A DNA stretch of 57,579 nt from Deltaproteobacteria bacterium (GCA_031273455.1 JAISRZ010000136.1:1-57579), one strand, 5' to 3'; counted from the first letter of the stretch, positions 27,961 to 37,248 are shown. Numbers and translations are program-made. The notes: generated by a model from the letters alone, not told the origin.

Positions 27961-29307
27961 TTAACGGTTACTGACTAAGGCGCTAAAGATATCCTCGGCC
28001 AAGGTTAACCCGCCGCGATAGCCGGTGTACCCCCGATCCAAGATCGCCCGATTGGTCACGGGATAAGAGATGGGCAAAAACATGGCCCCCAGCTTTTGGG
28101 CCACGCTCCCGTCTAAACTGCTGCCGATAATAAAGAGGGGGGCTAGCTGGTTGTAATACTTCTCGTTCCGGTTTAAAGGCCAGCTTTCCTTAATCCGCTT
28201 TAAGAGTTGACCGGTGTTAGCCTCAAAGACTAACTTGGCCTCAACTTTGGCGGTTAAAGTTTTAAACTTCTCCGCGTACCTAGCCGAGTCCCCTGGGTCC
28301 TCCGGCTCTTCGTTTAGAACTGTCAGATGAGGAATCCAGCCTAAGTCCTCGCTCACGAACCGAGCTAAGGGAAAGGCGTAGTTAATGTCGGCGCTAATGA
28401 CCGCGTACCGTTGGTAGTCCAAGTCCCCGTAGATCTCTAAAAACCGCTGAAAGTAGCCGTAGTAGTAAGACCGTTCCTTAGCGATGACTTCCTCGAGCTT
28501 AACTTTGGGGATCTTTAAAGGCTCGGCGATGGCCCGTAAGAAGGCTTCGGTCCCGGTGTCGCCAATGGGTAGATCCACGGTGATGGAGGGGATGGAGTGG
28601 CTGTCCTCAAAAGTTTTAGCCACCTGTTGGCCGTGAATGGCCGAAAACACCAGGTTATGGCCGGCCTGGCCGTAGGTCTTAATTTTTTCCACCGTCTCGT
28701 CATGACCAAAGAAGGTGTTGGCTTTGATCCCGAGTTGGCCGAGTAAATAAACCAGATTGGCTAAGTTGCCCTTATAAAAGACGTCTTGCCCGGGCATAAG
28801 GCCCAGTAAGTTAACGACCTTTTTATCCTTTTTAGCCACTGGGGTAATGAAGTTGGCGACCAAAGAGCTTAAAACGGCCTCATACCCTTTAAACCCATCG
28901 CCTAAAAACCCGGGGGTTGAGGCGTAAAGGACCGGGGATTTGGGATCCTGGAAGCGGGCGGTGACGTTGGCCGCGTTATCGCCAATGATCTCCACCTGGC
29001 AACCGGTGACCACAAAGTACAGATCCCCATCCATAACCTCGATGGTCGAGGCGATCTGCTCCTCTAACCGCTCCTCCCCGCCAAAGACGATATTGTTCTC
29101 CGCCACGCTGGTGGTCGGGGTCATGGTCCCACTGCAATAACCGGGGCCCTTGTAGCCGCTCCCTAAGTTGTAAGTGGCCGATAAGGTCTGGGCGCAACCG
29201 CCGGAGGCGTGGACGATAGGCACACAGCGCGGTAATGAGGAGATGGTGGCGATGGCCCCGCCTAAGGCGCACGAGGACTTGGCCCGTTCGATAAAATTAC
29301 TTTCCAC
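27961..29307 (-). CDS. Nitrogenase component 1 beta-like protein (NifK-like, not canonical)
   Basis: 448 aa from GTG, supported by TAGGAGCC 6 nt upstream. The beta-side P-cluster cysteines are present: C13 (SSCALGGA), C38 (HASGGCAQ) and C103 (VTGCQVEIIGDN), corresponding to Cys70, 95 and 153 of NifK, with the first two 25 residues apart as in NifK. The long N-terminal arm of true NifK is absent, as in NifN and most nitrogenase-like proteins. It should form a heterotetramer with the NifD-like protein encoded next. With six P-cluster cysteines in the pair, the complex probably carries a full P-cluster rather than the simple Fe4S4 of NifEN. Substrate unknown; membership of an uncharacterised nitrogenase-like clade is likely. 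Confidence 0.83.
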   Translation of the reverse strand: MESNFIERAKSSCALGGAIATISSLPRCVPIVHASGGCAQTLSATYNLGSGYKGPGYCSGTMTPTTSVAENNIVFGGEERLEEQIASTIEVMDGDLYFVVTGCQVEIIGDNAANVTARFQDPKSPVLYASTPGFLGDGFKGYEAVLSSLVANFITPVAKKDKKVVNLLGLMPGQDVFYKGNLANLVYLLGQLGIKANTFFGHDETVEKIKTYGQAGHNLVFSAIHGQQVAKTFEDSHSIPSITVDLPIGDTGTEAFLRAIAEPLKIPKVKLEEVIAKERSYYYGYFQRFLEIYGDLDYQRYAVISADINYAFPLARFVSEDLGWIPHLTVLNEEPEDPGDSARYAEKFKTLTAKVEAKLVFEANTGQLLKRIKESWPLNRNEKYYNQLAPLFIIGSSLDGSVAQKLGAMFLPISYPVTNRAILDRGYTGYRGGLTLAEDIFSALVSNR

Positions 29308-29377
29308 TTATGGCTCCTAAGGACGCTAACAGCTGAAATTAAATTGTTTTAGTGTTAATTAATAATCCAATGAATGG

Positions 29378-30460
29378 TTATGATTGTTTTTCATAATAAG
29401 GGTTGTATTCATTGGTGTATATTTTGTCCAGGGCGATATCTTGGGTCAGCTCTTTGTACTCTTTTAAAAGATCGATCCAGACAGTGACGCTTTCCGGTTT
29501 GATAATGGCGTTGGGGGCGTAATACCGGTCAGTGATGGCGTTGACGTCCACTTTAGCCCGGCGAGCGGTGATCTCCCGATTGAGACGGGGGTTGGCGTTG
29601 GCCCAATTGGCGGTTTTAGCCATGGCCGTGACAAAGCCGTGGATGACGTCCGGACGCTCTTTAACAAAGTCTTTGTTAAAGAAGAAAGGCGTGCCCCCAC
29701 CCCGGTTCTCCCAGATGTCGTAATCGGAAAAGAGAACCCGAAACTCGCCGCTATTTTGAAAATAATCCGGGGTCTTATGCATTAAAGCCACGTCCACGTC
29801 CCCTTGACGCAAGGCTTGCTCAATAAAGGTCTCCTTGATGATGACCTGCTCTATGGCGTTCTTTTGGTCCTCGATCCCGTGCTTTCTAAGGTACGCCAAA
29901 GGAAAATACCCGCTGCAGCCAGTGGCGCTGGGGGACCCGACCTTTTTGCCAACCATGTCCTGAGCCGTCTTAATGGGGCTATCGATCCTCACGATGGCCA
30001 CCATGTGGGGGACTTTTTCCGTGGACTCGGTTTTTTGGGCCACGGAGATGATGTTAGCCCCAGCGGCGATGGCCGAGATGGTGGTGTTAACGTGGCCCCC
30101 AGAGTTGGTGTGGATGATGTTCTTTAAAACCGAGGGGATAGCCTGGTTAGAGGGCACCGCCCCCACGTAATGGAGCTTAATGCCGTTTTCCGCGAAAAAG
30201 CCGTTTTCCTCCGCGGCCATTAAGATTTCCGGGGAGGTCAGTTCGGCGGAGTTGGGGACCTTTAAAACGAAATACTTCCGCCCAGCTTCATAAACCTCGC
30301 CTTCTTTCAGATCCGTGGGCGGCGGGGTAGTGTCCTTAGCCACCTTGGGGTCGGGGGGTTTATTTTGGCCTAAGGAGACGGATTCGCTATCCCCGCAACC
30401 GGCGAGGAGAGCGGTTATTAGAAAGAGCCCGGAAAATAGGACGATCAGACGTAATTTCAT
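29378..30460 (-). CDS. Lipoprotein substrate-binding protein 1 (NMT1/SsuA-like)
   Basis: About 360 aa from the ATG at 30460, chosen because MKLRLIVLFSGLFLITALLAGC is a lipoprotein signal with lipobox LLAGC; the open frame continues 34 codons upstream without a signal. It shares the plan of the four following paralogues: HVNTTISAIAAGANI, HMVAIVRIDSPIK, LRQGDVDVALMHKTPDYF and the C-terminal IYTNEYNPYYEKQ. It is the most divergent of the five: the GGC(N/H)EYTPY motif reads TGCSGYFPLAYL, although the Cys is kept. It delivers an unidentified small solute to an ABC permease and is tethered outside the membrane. Confidence 0.85.
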   Translation of the reverse strand: MKLRLIVLFSGLFLITALLAGCGDSESVSLGQNKPPDPKVAKDTTPPPTDLKEGEVYEAGRKYFVLKVPNSAELTSPEILMAAEENGFFAENGIKLHYVGAVPSNQAIPSVLKNIIHTNSGGHVNTTISAIAAGANIISVAQKTESTEKVPHMVAIVRIDSPIKTAQDMVGKKVGSPSATGCSGYFPLAYLRKHGIEDQKNAIEQVIIKETFIEQALRQGDVDVALMHKTPDYFQNSGEFRVLFSDYDIWENRGGGTPFFFNKDFVKERPDVIHGFVTAMAKTANWANANPRLNREITARRAKVDVNAITDRYYAPNAIIKPESVTVWIDLLKEYKELTQDIALDKIYTNEYNPYYEKQS

Positions 30461-30512
30461 AATTGACTCGATTATTAAACTAAAAGACGCCGCGATTAAA
30501 ATAGGCGATATT

Positions 30513-31604
30513 TTAGTTTTGCGGGTAATAAGGGTTAAACTCGTTAGTGTAGACTTGGTCAATGGTTAGCCCGGGTTTAATCTCCCCAAAAAGCTCCAAA
30601 AGCTCGATCCACACCGAAGCGGTTTCCGGCCTAATGATACCGTTGGGGGCGAAGTACCTTTCATTAACGTAATTAAAGTCCGTGTTAGTCCGCCGGGCGG
30701 TGATTTCTCGAGCCCCATCGGGGTTGGCGTTGGCCCAGTTCAAGGTCTCGGCCGTGGCCGCCACAAAGGCCCTAACCACTTCCGGTTTTTCCTCAATAAA
30801 CTTGGTGGCGAAGTAAAAAGGGGTGGCCCCGCCATCGGACTCCCAGACGTCATAATCGGAAAAGAGGATTTTAAACTCGTCCTTCCTAAGAACTTCCGCC
30901 GGGAGTTTATGGATCATGGCTAAATCGATCTCACCTTGGCGCAAAACCTGCTCCAGGTTCTTTTCCGGTAAGACCACCACCTCAATTTTGTTTTTCGGGT
31001 CATTAACCCCAAACTTATTGAGCCAGGCGTAGGGGGTGTACTCGTTGCAACCGCCAATGGTCGGGATGCCGACCTTTTTTCCGATTAAATCCGCGGGTTT
31101 GGCGATGGGGCTATCTTTAGTCACGATCCCGATCATATGGGGGACCCTTTGGCTGGTCTCGGTTTTCCCGGCCACGGCTTTAATTTTAGCCCCAGCCGAG
31201 ATGCCAGCGATGGTCCGATTGATGTGGCTGCCCGGGCTGACGTCAATGTGTCCGGAAACCACCGCGGCCACGTACTGGGGCGTGGGGACCACGCCAATAA
31301 AGTCCATCTCAATGCCGTATTTTTGGTAGATCTTCAGATCGTCGCCCACCACGAAAATGTCCGGGGAAGTCGGCTCGGAGGGCATGGGGACCTTAAACTT
31401 GGTCAGCGGGGTGGCGGCCCCCGTCGCGTTCCCAGCGGCGGGCAAGGCCGAGGGAGTTGGGCCAGGGGCTTTAGCGCTGGCCTGGTCCGGGGCCTGGGAC
31501 TGAGGTTGACTGTCCCCACAACCGGAAATTAAGAAGGTCGCGAAAGATAACGACACTAATAAATAAAACGCGTTGATATAATTTATCTTAATTAATCTTT
31601 TCAT
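30513..31604 (-). CDS. Lipoprotein substrate-binding protein 2 (NMT1/SsuA-like)
   Basis: 363 aa. The signal peptide ends in the lipobox LISGC, followed by an Ala/Pro/Gln-rich linker (about 30-65) and the two-lobed NMT1 domain. Conserved elements are HINRTIAGISAGAKI, RVPHMIGIVTKDSP, IPTIGGCNEYTPYAWL and DYDVWESDGGATPF, ending in YTNEFNPYYPQN. The Cys in GGCNEYTPY is invariant in the tandem family. GAGG precedes the ATG. Tandem duplication with divergence suggests a set of receptors for related substrates sharing the same permeases. Confidence 0.87.
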   Translation of the reverse strand: MKRLIKINYINAFYLLVSLSFATFLISGCGDSQPQSQAPDQASAKAPGPTPSALPAAGNATGAATPLTKFKVPMPSEPTSPDIFVVGDDLKIYQKYGIEMDFIGVVPTPQYVAAVVSGHIDVSPGSHINRTIAGISAGAKIKAVAGKTETSQRVPHMIGIVTKDSPIAKPADLIGKKVGIPTIGGCNEYTPYAWLNKFGVNDPKNKIEVVVLPEKNLEQVLRQGEIDLAMIHKLPAEVLRKDEFKILFSDYDVWESDGGATPFYFATKFIEEKPEVVRAFVAATAETLNWANANPDGAREITARRTNTDFNYVNERYFAPNGIIRPETASVWIELLELFGEIKPGLTIDQVYTNEFNPYYPQN

Positions 31605-31649
31605 AAGGCCTCTAAATTGGTTACGCGATAAGTTGTTAAGATAACTGTT

Positions 31650-32711
31650 TTAGTTATAAGGGTTAAACTCATTAGTGTAGATTTGCTCAGCCTTTAAACC
31701 AGGTTTGATCTCCCCGAACTTTTCCAGTAAATCGATCCACACGGTCACGGTTTCCGGTTTAATAAGGGCGTTGGGGGCGAAGTATTTTTCATTAATGACG
31801 CTAAGATCAGTGTTGGTCCGGCGGGCGGTGATCTCCCGCGCCTCTTGGGGATGTTCGTTAGTCCAGTTAATGGCCTCAGCCGTGGCGGCCACAAAGGCTT
31901 TAACCTTTTCCGGGTTAGCCTGGATAAACTTCTCGCTAATGATAAAAGGCGTGGCCCCGCCATCCGCGCCCCAGACGTCAAAGTCCGAAAAAACCACCCG
32001 GAACTCGTTGGCTCGATTGATCTCCTCGGGTAGCTTATGGGTCATGGCCAAGTCGATTTCCCCTTGGCGTAAAACCTGCTCCAGGTTCTTTTCCGGGAGA
32101 GCGATGACCTCAACTTGGTTTTTCGGATCGTCTAAACCAAACTTACTTAACCAACCGTAAGGGGTGTACTCGTTGCAACCGCCAATGGTCGGAATACCAA
32201 TCTTTTTACCCACCAGATCGGTGGGAACTTTAATGGGGCTATCCTTGGGGACAATCCCAATCATATGGGGCACCCTTTCCGTGGTCTCGGTTTTGGCGGC
32301 GATGGCCCTAATCTTGGCCCCAGCGGCGATGCCAGCGATGGTCCGGTTGACGTGTTTCCCGGGGCTAATGTCCACCTCCCCGGAGACCACGGCGGCCACG
32401 TGTTGGGTGGTGGGCACCGCCCCCACAAAGTTGAGCTTAATACCGTTTTTTTGATAAAAACCCAGCTCATCGCCAATGATTAAGATCTCCGGGATGGTTG
32501 GATCCGCGGAGATGGGAACCTTTAAGACGGTCAATTCCGGCTCCGCGAGGTTAGGGGCCGTGGCCGCGGTTTTCGGGGGTTTAACTTCGCTTTGAGGCTG
32601 TTCCGAGCCACAGCCCGTTAAGATGAAGCCCAACAGAAAAGCGGTCAGAACAGTCAGTAAAAGTGGATTGTATTTAAATAGTTTTAGCATAATATTGGCC
32701 GCTTTTGTCAT
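31650..32711 (-). CDS. Lipoprotein substrate-binding protein 3 (NMT1/SsuA-like)
   Basis: 353 aa. The listed ATG overlaps the previous gene's stop (ATGA); an ATG seven codons in is also possible. Lipobox FILTGC. The domain matches protein 2 closely: HVNRTIAGIAAGAKI, TIGGCNEYTPYGWL, LRQGEIDLAMTHKLPEE and GADGGATPF, ending IYTNEFNPYN. It is closer to protein 2 than to 4 and 5 at the GGCNEY motif (Asn rather than His), pointing to two receptor subgroups. Confidence 0.87.
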   Translation of the reverse strand: MTKAANIMLKLFKYNPLLLTVLTAFLLGFILTGCGSEQPQSEVKPPKTAATAPNLAEPELTVLKVPISADPTIPEILIIGDELGFYQKNGIKLNFVGAVPTTQHVAAVVSGEVDISPGKHVNRTIAGIAAGAKIRAIAAKTETTERVPHMIGIVPKDSPIKVPTDLVGKKIGIPTIGGCNEYTPYGWLSKFGLDDPKNQVEVIALPEKNLEQVLRQGEIDLAMTHKLPEEINRANEFRVVFSDFDVWGADGGATPFIISEKFIQANPEKVKAFVAATAEAINWTNEHPQEAREITARRTNTDLSVINEKYFAPNALIKPETVTVWIDLLEKFGEIKPGLKAEQIYTNEFNPYN

Positions 32712-33760
32712 GATTGAGGTTTGTAGTAAGGGTTAAACTCATTAGTGTAGATTTGGTCTAAAGTTATGCCAGGCTTGATCTCGCCAAATTCCACTAAAAG
32801 GTCAATCCAGACTTGGGCGGTCACGGGTTTAATGATCCCATTGGGCGTGTAAAAGTTAGGGGAGATGCGTAAAGGGTCATAGTTGGTGCGCCGGGCGGTG
32901 ATATCCACGGCCTTTTCCACGTTCAAGTTGGCCCAGTTCAAGGTCTCGGTCATGGCTTTGACGAAGTTTTTAACCACTTGGGGGTTTTCTTTAATGTAAG
33001 CCGTGGTGAAGTAAGGCGGCGTGGCCCCGCCATCCGGGCCCCAGACGTCATAATCGGAAAAGACCACCTCAAACTCGCCGGAGCGCTCGATTTCCCCGGG
33101 GGTCTTATGGAGCATGGCGATGTCGATTTCCCCTTGGCGCAAGGATTGCTCAATGACGTTTTTGGAGAGGATGATGATCTCCACTTTGTTCTTGGGGTCA
33201 ATTATCCCGTTGTTTTTGAGCCAAGCGTAAGGGGTGTACTCATGGCAACCGCCCACCAAGGTTAAACCGAACTTTTTGCCGATAAAGTCTTGGGGTTTTT
33301 TTAAGGGCGAGCCTTTTTTAACCACCCCGACCATATGAGGATACTTTTCCGTGGTCTCGGTGTTGCCCACCACGGCCTTAATCTTGGCCCCAGAGGAGAT
33401 CCCGGCGATGGTCCGGTTAATATGGGCCCCGTGGCTAACGTCAATTTGCCCGGAGACCACGGCGGCCACTAACTGGGTGGAGGGGATAAAACCGACAAAG
33501 TCCAATTGGAGGTTGTTTTTCTTAAAGAACCCCATCTCATCGCCCACTAAGAACATGCTGGGGGTATTGGGATCCGCTGGGAAGGCCGCCTTTAAGACGG
33601 TGATTTCCGGATTTGTGGCTAAGGTCTCGGCCTTAGCGGCGGAACTATTAGATGGGCTAACGGCTGGGACGCTGGCGGCGGGTTTAGTCTCATTATTGGA
33701 GCAGCCCCCGGTCAAAACCAAAATCGCGAATATAGCTAATGAAAGGTATTTTCTAGTCAT
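32708..33760 (-). CDS. Lipoprotein substrate-binding protein 4 (NMT1/SsuA-like)
   Basis: 350 aa with AGGAAG upstream of the ATG. The lipobox is LTGGC. Motifs are HINRTIAGISSGAKI, LVGGCHEYTPYAWL and LRQGEIDIAMLHKTPGE, then DVWGPDGGATPPYF, ending IYTNEFNPYYKPQ. The GGCHEY form, with His after Cys, is shared only with protein 5, together with TPPYF. A Cys-His pair facing the cleft could coordinate a thiophilic ligand or metal; the position in the fold is not established here. Confidence 0.87.
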   Translation of the reverse strand: MTRKYLSLAIFAILVLTGGCSNNETKPAASVPAVSPSNSSAAKAETLATNPEITVLKAAFPADPNTPSMFLVGDEMGFFKKNNLQLDFVGFIPSTQLVAAVVSGQIDVSHGAHINRTIAGISSGAKIKAVVGNTETTEKYPHMVGVVKKGSPLKKPQDFIGKKFGLTLVGGCHEYTPYAWLKNNGIIDPKNKVEIIILSKNVIEQSLRQGEIDIAMLHKTPGEIERSGEFEVVFSDYDVWGPDGGATPPYFTTAYIKENPQVVKNFVKAMTETLNWANLNVEKAVDITARRTNYDPLRISPNFYTPNGIIKPVTAQVWIDLLVEFGEIKPGITLDQIYTNEFNPYYKPQS

Positions 33761-33921
33761 TATAGTCTTCCTAAGACGCTTATAGGCGTAAATTATGGTT
33801 TAAACTATCGCGTAAAGTTAAATAACCACGCGGAGCGTTAAGGGACGCTTTTAGTTAATTTGGCTTGACCCTTGACACGACATATGACCCGACATAATTT
33901 AGCCTTTCATTTTCGAGGAGC

Positions 33922-34986
33922 TTAGGAAGCGGCCTTGTTAAAGGGGTTAAACTCGTTGGTGTAAATTTGTTCCAACTGGATGCCGGGTTTGATCTCCCCG
34001 AACTCGACCAAGAGGTCAATCCAGACTTCGGCGGTTATGGGTTTGATGATCCCGTCCGGGGTGAAGTATCTTTGGTTGACTAAGTTAACGTCGTAGTTGG
34101 TCCCCCTGGCGGTGATTTCTCTAGCCCCATAAGGGTTGGCGTTGGACCAGTTAATGGTCTCGGCCACCGCGGCCACAAACTCTTTGACCACCTCGGGTTT
34201 CTCTTGGATGAACTTAGTGGCGAAATAGGGCGGCGTGGCCCCGCCATTGGGCCCCCAGACGTCATAGTCCGAGAAGATGACGTCAAACTCGCCTTTCCGC
34301 TCCATTTCCTCGGGCATCTTATGGAGCATGGCCAAGTCGATTTCCCCTTGGCGCAAGGCTTGCTCCAAAGCGTTGCGGGAAAGGACGATGATGGTGACCT
34401 TGTTTTTGGGGTCTTTAACCCCGTTTTTGGTCAGCCAGGCGTAAGGGGTGTACTCGTGGCAGCCGCCAACTAAAGAGATGCCGATCTTTTTGCCAATAAA
34501 GTCCTCGGGTTTTCTTAAGGGGCTATCTTTTCGGACCACGCCGATCATGTGGGGAAACCTTTCCGTGGTCTCCGAGTTCCCAGCCACGGCTAAGATCTTG
34601 GCCCCAGCGGAGATCCCAGCGATGGTCCGGTTAATATGGGCCCCATGGCTGACGTCAATGTGCCCAGAGACGACCGAGGCCACCAACTGGGTGGAGGGGA
34701 TGGCCCCCACATAATCAAAGTCAATATGGTGTTTTTGAAAAATCCCCAACTTTTGGCCCACCAGAAAGATACTAGGGGCCGTGGGCTCATCGGGAAACGG
34801 GGCTTTTAAAATGGTTAAAGGGATCTCTTCGGAGCTAGGGGCCTTAGGGTCGCTCAAAGCCTTAGCCGCCAGGGCCTGAGGCTCGCCCTTGGCGGCGCTG
34901 GCGGGCGGGTTATCTGAGCAACCCCAGAGGGTGGCCCCAGAAAATATTAAGATGGTCGCTAAAGCTAAAATCGCTTTTTTTCTCAT
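33922..34986 (-). CDS. Lipoprotein substrate-binding protein 5 (NMT1/SsuA-like)
   Basis: 354 aa. Lipobox TLWGC follows the signal. It is nearly a twin of protein 4: HINRTIAGISAGAKI, LVGGCHEYTPYAWL, LRQGEIDLAMLHKMPEE and GPNGGATPPYF, ending IYTNEFNPFNKAAS. It is the first of the five to be transcribed and is separated from protein 4 by 161 bp, the largest gap in the operon. That gap might hold a secondary promoter or processing site, though none was identified. Confidence 0.87.
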   Translation of the reverse strand: MRKKAILALATILIFSGATLWGCSDNPPASAAKGEPQALAAKALSDPKAPSSEEIPLTILKAPFPDEPTAPSIFLVGQKLGIFQKHHIDFDYVGAIPSTQLVASVVSGHIDVSHGAHINRTIAGISAGAKILAVAGNSETTERFPHMIGVVRKDSPLRKPEDFIGKKIGISLVGGCHEYTPYAWLTKNGVKDPKNKVTIIVLSRNALEQALRQGEIDLAMLHKMPEEMERKGEFDVIFSDYDVWGPNGGATPPYFATKFIQEKPEVVKEFVAAVAETINWSNANPYGAREITARGTNYDVNLVNQRYFTPDGIIKPITAEVWIDLLVEFGEIKPGIQLEQIYTNEFNPFNKAAS

Positions 34987-35061
34987 GTCGCGCCCTATGA
35001 GGGGAAAACCCCGTCTAATCGCCTTTAATAACCTCTTAGCCTTTTCGCTAAAGTGGAAGCC

Positions 35062-35934
35062 TTAGATGTTAATGGCCATATCCAGCTTCGAGGAGATTAA
35101 GGTTTGCTGGGCTAAGATGGCCGCCCCTAAAGCCCCGGTGAAGATGGCGTCGTAATTGACTTCAATGAACTTATGGCCTAAGACCTGTTCCACGGCTTTT
35201 TTCATGCCCACGTTGTGAGCCACGCCGCCGCTAAACATGATTTCCGGGACCAAACCAATGCGATTAAAAAGGTTCTTAATCCGCCGGGCGTTGGCGAAGT
35301 GGATGCCCGCGGCGATATTGGTCGGGGGCTCGCTTTTAGCTGATAGGGAAATGACCTCGGACTCGGCGAAGACCACGCATTGGCTACTAATGTCCGAAGG
35401 CTCGGTGGCCTTTAAGGCTTCCACGCCCAGCTCCTCGGTGGTTAGGCCCAAAAGCTCGGCCACCTTTTCCAAAAAACGGCCCGTCCCCGCGGCGCACTTA
35501 TCGTTCATGATAAAGTCGACCACGTGGCCGTTCCGGGGATCGACCCGGATGGCTTTGGCGTCTTGACCGCCGATGTCCACAATGGACTGGATGTCCGAGT
35601 TGAGGTAATAAGCCCCCATGGCGTGGCAGGTGATCTCGGTGACGATCTTTTTCCGGGTGTCCTTGAGATCAAAGGCCACCCGGCCGTAACCCGTGCCAAT
35701 GGCGAAGTCAATATCAGATAGCTTAATCTTGGCGTCCTCTTCTAAGATGGACAAAAGCTTATCCACGGTTTGCTGGGTGAAGACCGCCGTGGGGGCGATG
35801 GCCGAAAAAATCAAACCGTCTTTGAGCAAAACCGCCTTGCCAGTCCGCGAGCCAATGTCAAAGCCGACGACCACATCGTTAGTCACTTCGGCGACGCGGC
35901 GGGGGTCCAAAGCCGTTTCAATCTTCACGCTCAT
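35062..35934 (-). CDS. ATP-dependent activator/reductase of the BadF/BadG/BcrA/HgdC family
   Basis: 290 aa of the ASKHA-fold activator family. GFDIGSRTGKAVLLKDG (24-40) is the phosphate-1 loop and DIGGQDAKAI (120-129) the phosphate-2 loop. C147 (NDKCAAGTG) and C186 (SSQCVVFAES) are the two cysteines per monomer that hold the dimer-bridging Fe4S4 cluster. Such proteins couple ATP hydrolysis to very low-potential electron transfer into 2-hydroxyacyl-CoA dehydratases, benzoyl-CoA reductases or double-cubane-cluster proteins. AGGAG lies just upstream of the ATG. It follows four HgdB-like genes, its presumed electron acceptors. Whether it could also drive the NifDK-like complex, which lacks NifH here, is speculation. 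Confidence 0.92.
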   Translation of the reverse strand: MSVKIETALDPRRVAEVTNDVVVGFDIGSRTGKAVLLKDGLIFSAIAPTAVFTQQTVDKLLSILEEDAKIKLSDIDFAIGTGYGRVAFDLKDTRKKIVTEITCHAMGAYYLNSDIQSIVDIGGQDAKAIRVDPRNGHVVDFIMNDKCAAGTGRFLEKVAELLGLTTEELGVEALKATEPSDISSQCVVFAESEVISLSAKSEPPTNIAAGIHFANARRIKNLFNRIGLVPEIMFSGGVAHNVGMKKAVEQVLGHKFIEVNYDAIFTGALGAAILAQQTLISSKLDMAINI

Positions 35935-36006
35935 TTTTAACTCCTAAAACACGATAAATTAAAACTAAATAAAGTTTGTAATGGTTAATTGATGGGATAA
36001 TCGCCG

Positions 36007-37248
36007 TTAAGCGGCCAACATTTCCACAAAGGCCTTGACCCGGGTTAAAACCTGACCCGTGGGCGAGCCTGTCTGGAAAGAGCCTTCGAGGTTAATGCAA
36101 GCTAAACCCTTTTCGTGAAAAAAACGCCGCCACATCTCCCGGTCCACCGAGGCGAAGGAGCAACCAATGTAGCCGTAGAGGATGACGCCCCGGGCTTTGA
36201 GCCTTTCCACTTCCGAGTCCAAAACGTCCCGGGCGTAAACCCCGGCCCCGGCGTTGGAGTTGTCGTAAACCCAGCGGGCGATGGCCTCTAGGGGAGGAAT
36301 GTCCTCACGGTAAAACCGGAAGGGAACGCTCCGTAAACCCAAAATAGCCCCACCAGACTGATCTATAGCCTCATACACCCCAAACTCTTGCCCAGTGCCC
36401 CCGGCCCAGACTAGGGGGATCACCGCTTTAAGCTCTTTTTCGTCAATGGGTAGGGCCTCCAGCTCCAAGATGAGTTCGTCAATGGCCGCCTCATATTCCT
36501 GGGGTTTCCCAAAGTAGTTGTTCAGGCCAATGTTTAAGGTCAGGATGATGGGTAAACTTTTCATGTAAAAGGGATGAGCCCGCCTTAGCTCCAAAACCCT
36601 CCGGAGTTTCGTTAGAAGGCGGTTCTTCCTTTGGATCTCCACTTTTAAGTTGTCGTCATTAACCGCTCTTTGGCCGGTCAGCCATTCGGCCACATCCAAG
36701 AGCTGCTCCTTCATGAACTGGATAAGCTCTTCTAAGCGCTCGCCTTTAACCGAGGGCCCCCGATAAATGACCTCGTTATTAAAGATGTCGTACCCTTCGG
36801 ACCGGATGACTTCCCAAGCCAGGTTAAAGGGCTCGCAACTGGAGCAATTGCCTAAAATCTTATCGATGGTCCCGGTGTGGGCCCGTTGGTGCCACTGGGC
36901 CACGGTGCATTTGACCATGGAGCAGGTTTCCACAGGGAACTGATAGTAATCCTCGGCGATGAGCATATCGTTCCGTTGGCTATACCGGCCCATCTCCCCG
37001 TAAGAGACCGGGATGACCCCCAAGGAGTACAGTAAAACTGGCTGATAGTTATTGGCGTTGCACCAGACCGCCTTTTGCCCGGCCCGAAAAGCCCTTTCCG
37101 CCCCGGGGACGTAATCTTCGGACAGATCCAAAAGCTTATTGACCGCTGGCGAATAACCGTGGGCCAGCTTGGCGTAAGCGATATACTCGGATAAGGTGGT
37201 GATATCCTCAGCCTCAAGGGCGGGATTTTGAGCCAATAGCGGTGACAT
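36007..37248 (-). CDS. Double-cubane-cluster/HgdB-like reductase paralogue 4
   Basis: 413 aa from the ATG at 37248, which has GAGG 7 nt upstream and matches the paralogues' N termini; a longer frame to 37371 overlaps the preceding gene and is unlikely. It shares the core cysteines VETCSMVKC, SSCEPFNLAW, GYIGCSF and ACINLEGSF, with two additional ones (VWC near residue 62 and GNC before SSC). It is the most divergent of the four: the WTGGYRWEP segment of the others reads WCNANNYQP, which should line the active-site side. The family belongs to the 2-hydroxyacyl-CoA dehydratase D-component/BcrC-like proteins, among which double-cubane proteins reduce small molecules such as acetylene. Physiological substrate unknown. 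Confidence 0.85.
   Translation of the reverse strand: MSPLLAQNPALEAEDITTLSEYIAYAKLAHGYSPAVNKLLDLSEDYVPGAERAFRAGQKAVWCNANNYQPVLLYSLGVIPVSYGEMGRYSQRNDMLIAEDYYQFPVETCSMVKCTVAQWHQRAHTGTIDKILGNCSSCEPFNLAWEVIRSEGYDIFNNEVIYRGPSVKGERLEELIQFMKEQLLDVAEWLTGQRAVNDDNLKVEIQRKNRLLTKLRRVLELRRAHPFYMKSLPIILTLNIGLNNYFGKPQEYEAAIDELILELEALPIDEKELKAVIPLVWAGGTGQEFGVYEAIDQSGGAILGLRSVPFRFYREDIPPLEAIARWVYDNSNAGAGVYARDVLDSEVERLKARGVILYGYIGCSFASVDREMWRRFFHEKGLACINLEGSFQTGSPTGQVLTRVKAFVEMLAA

Noticed and set aside
26354..29307. Genuine nitrogenase (nifDK) or the NifEN scaffold
   Set aside because: Key catalytic residues are replaced and no nifH, nifB, nifE or nifN is present; all six P-cluster Cys argue against a simple NifEN scaffold.
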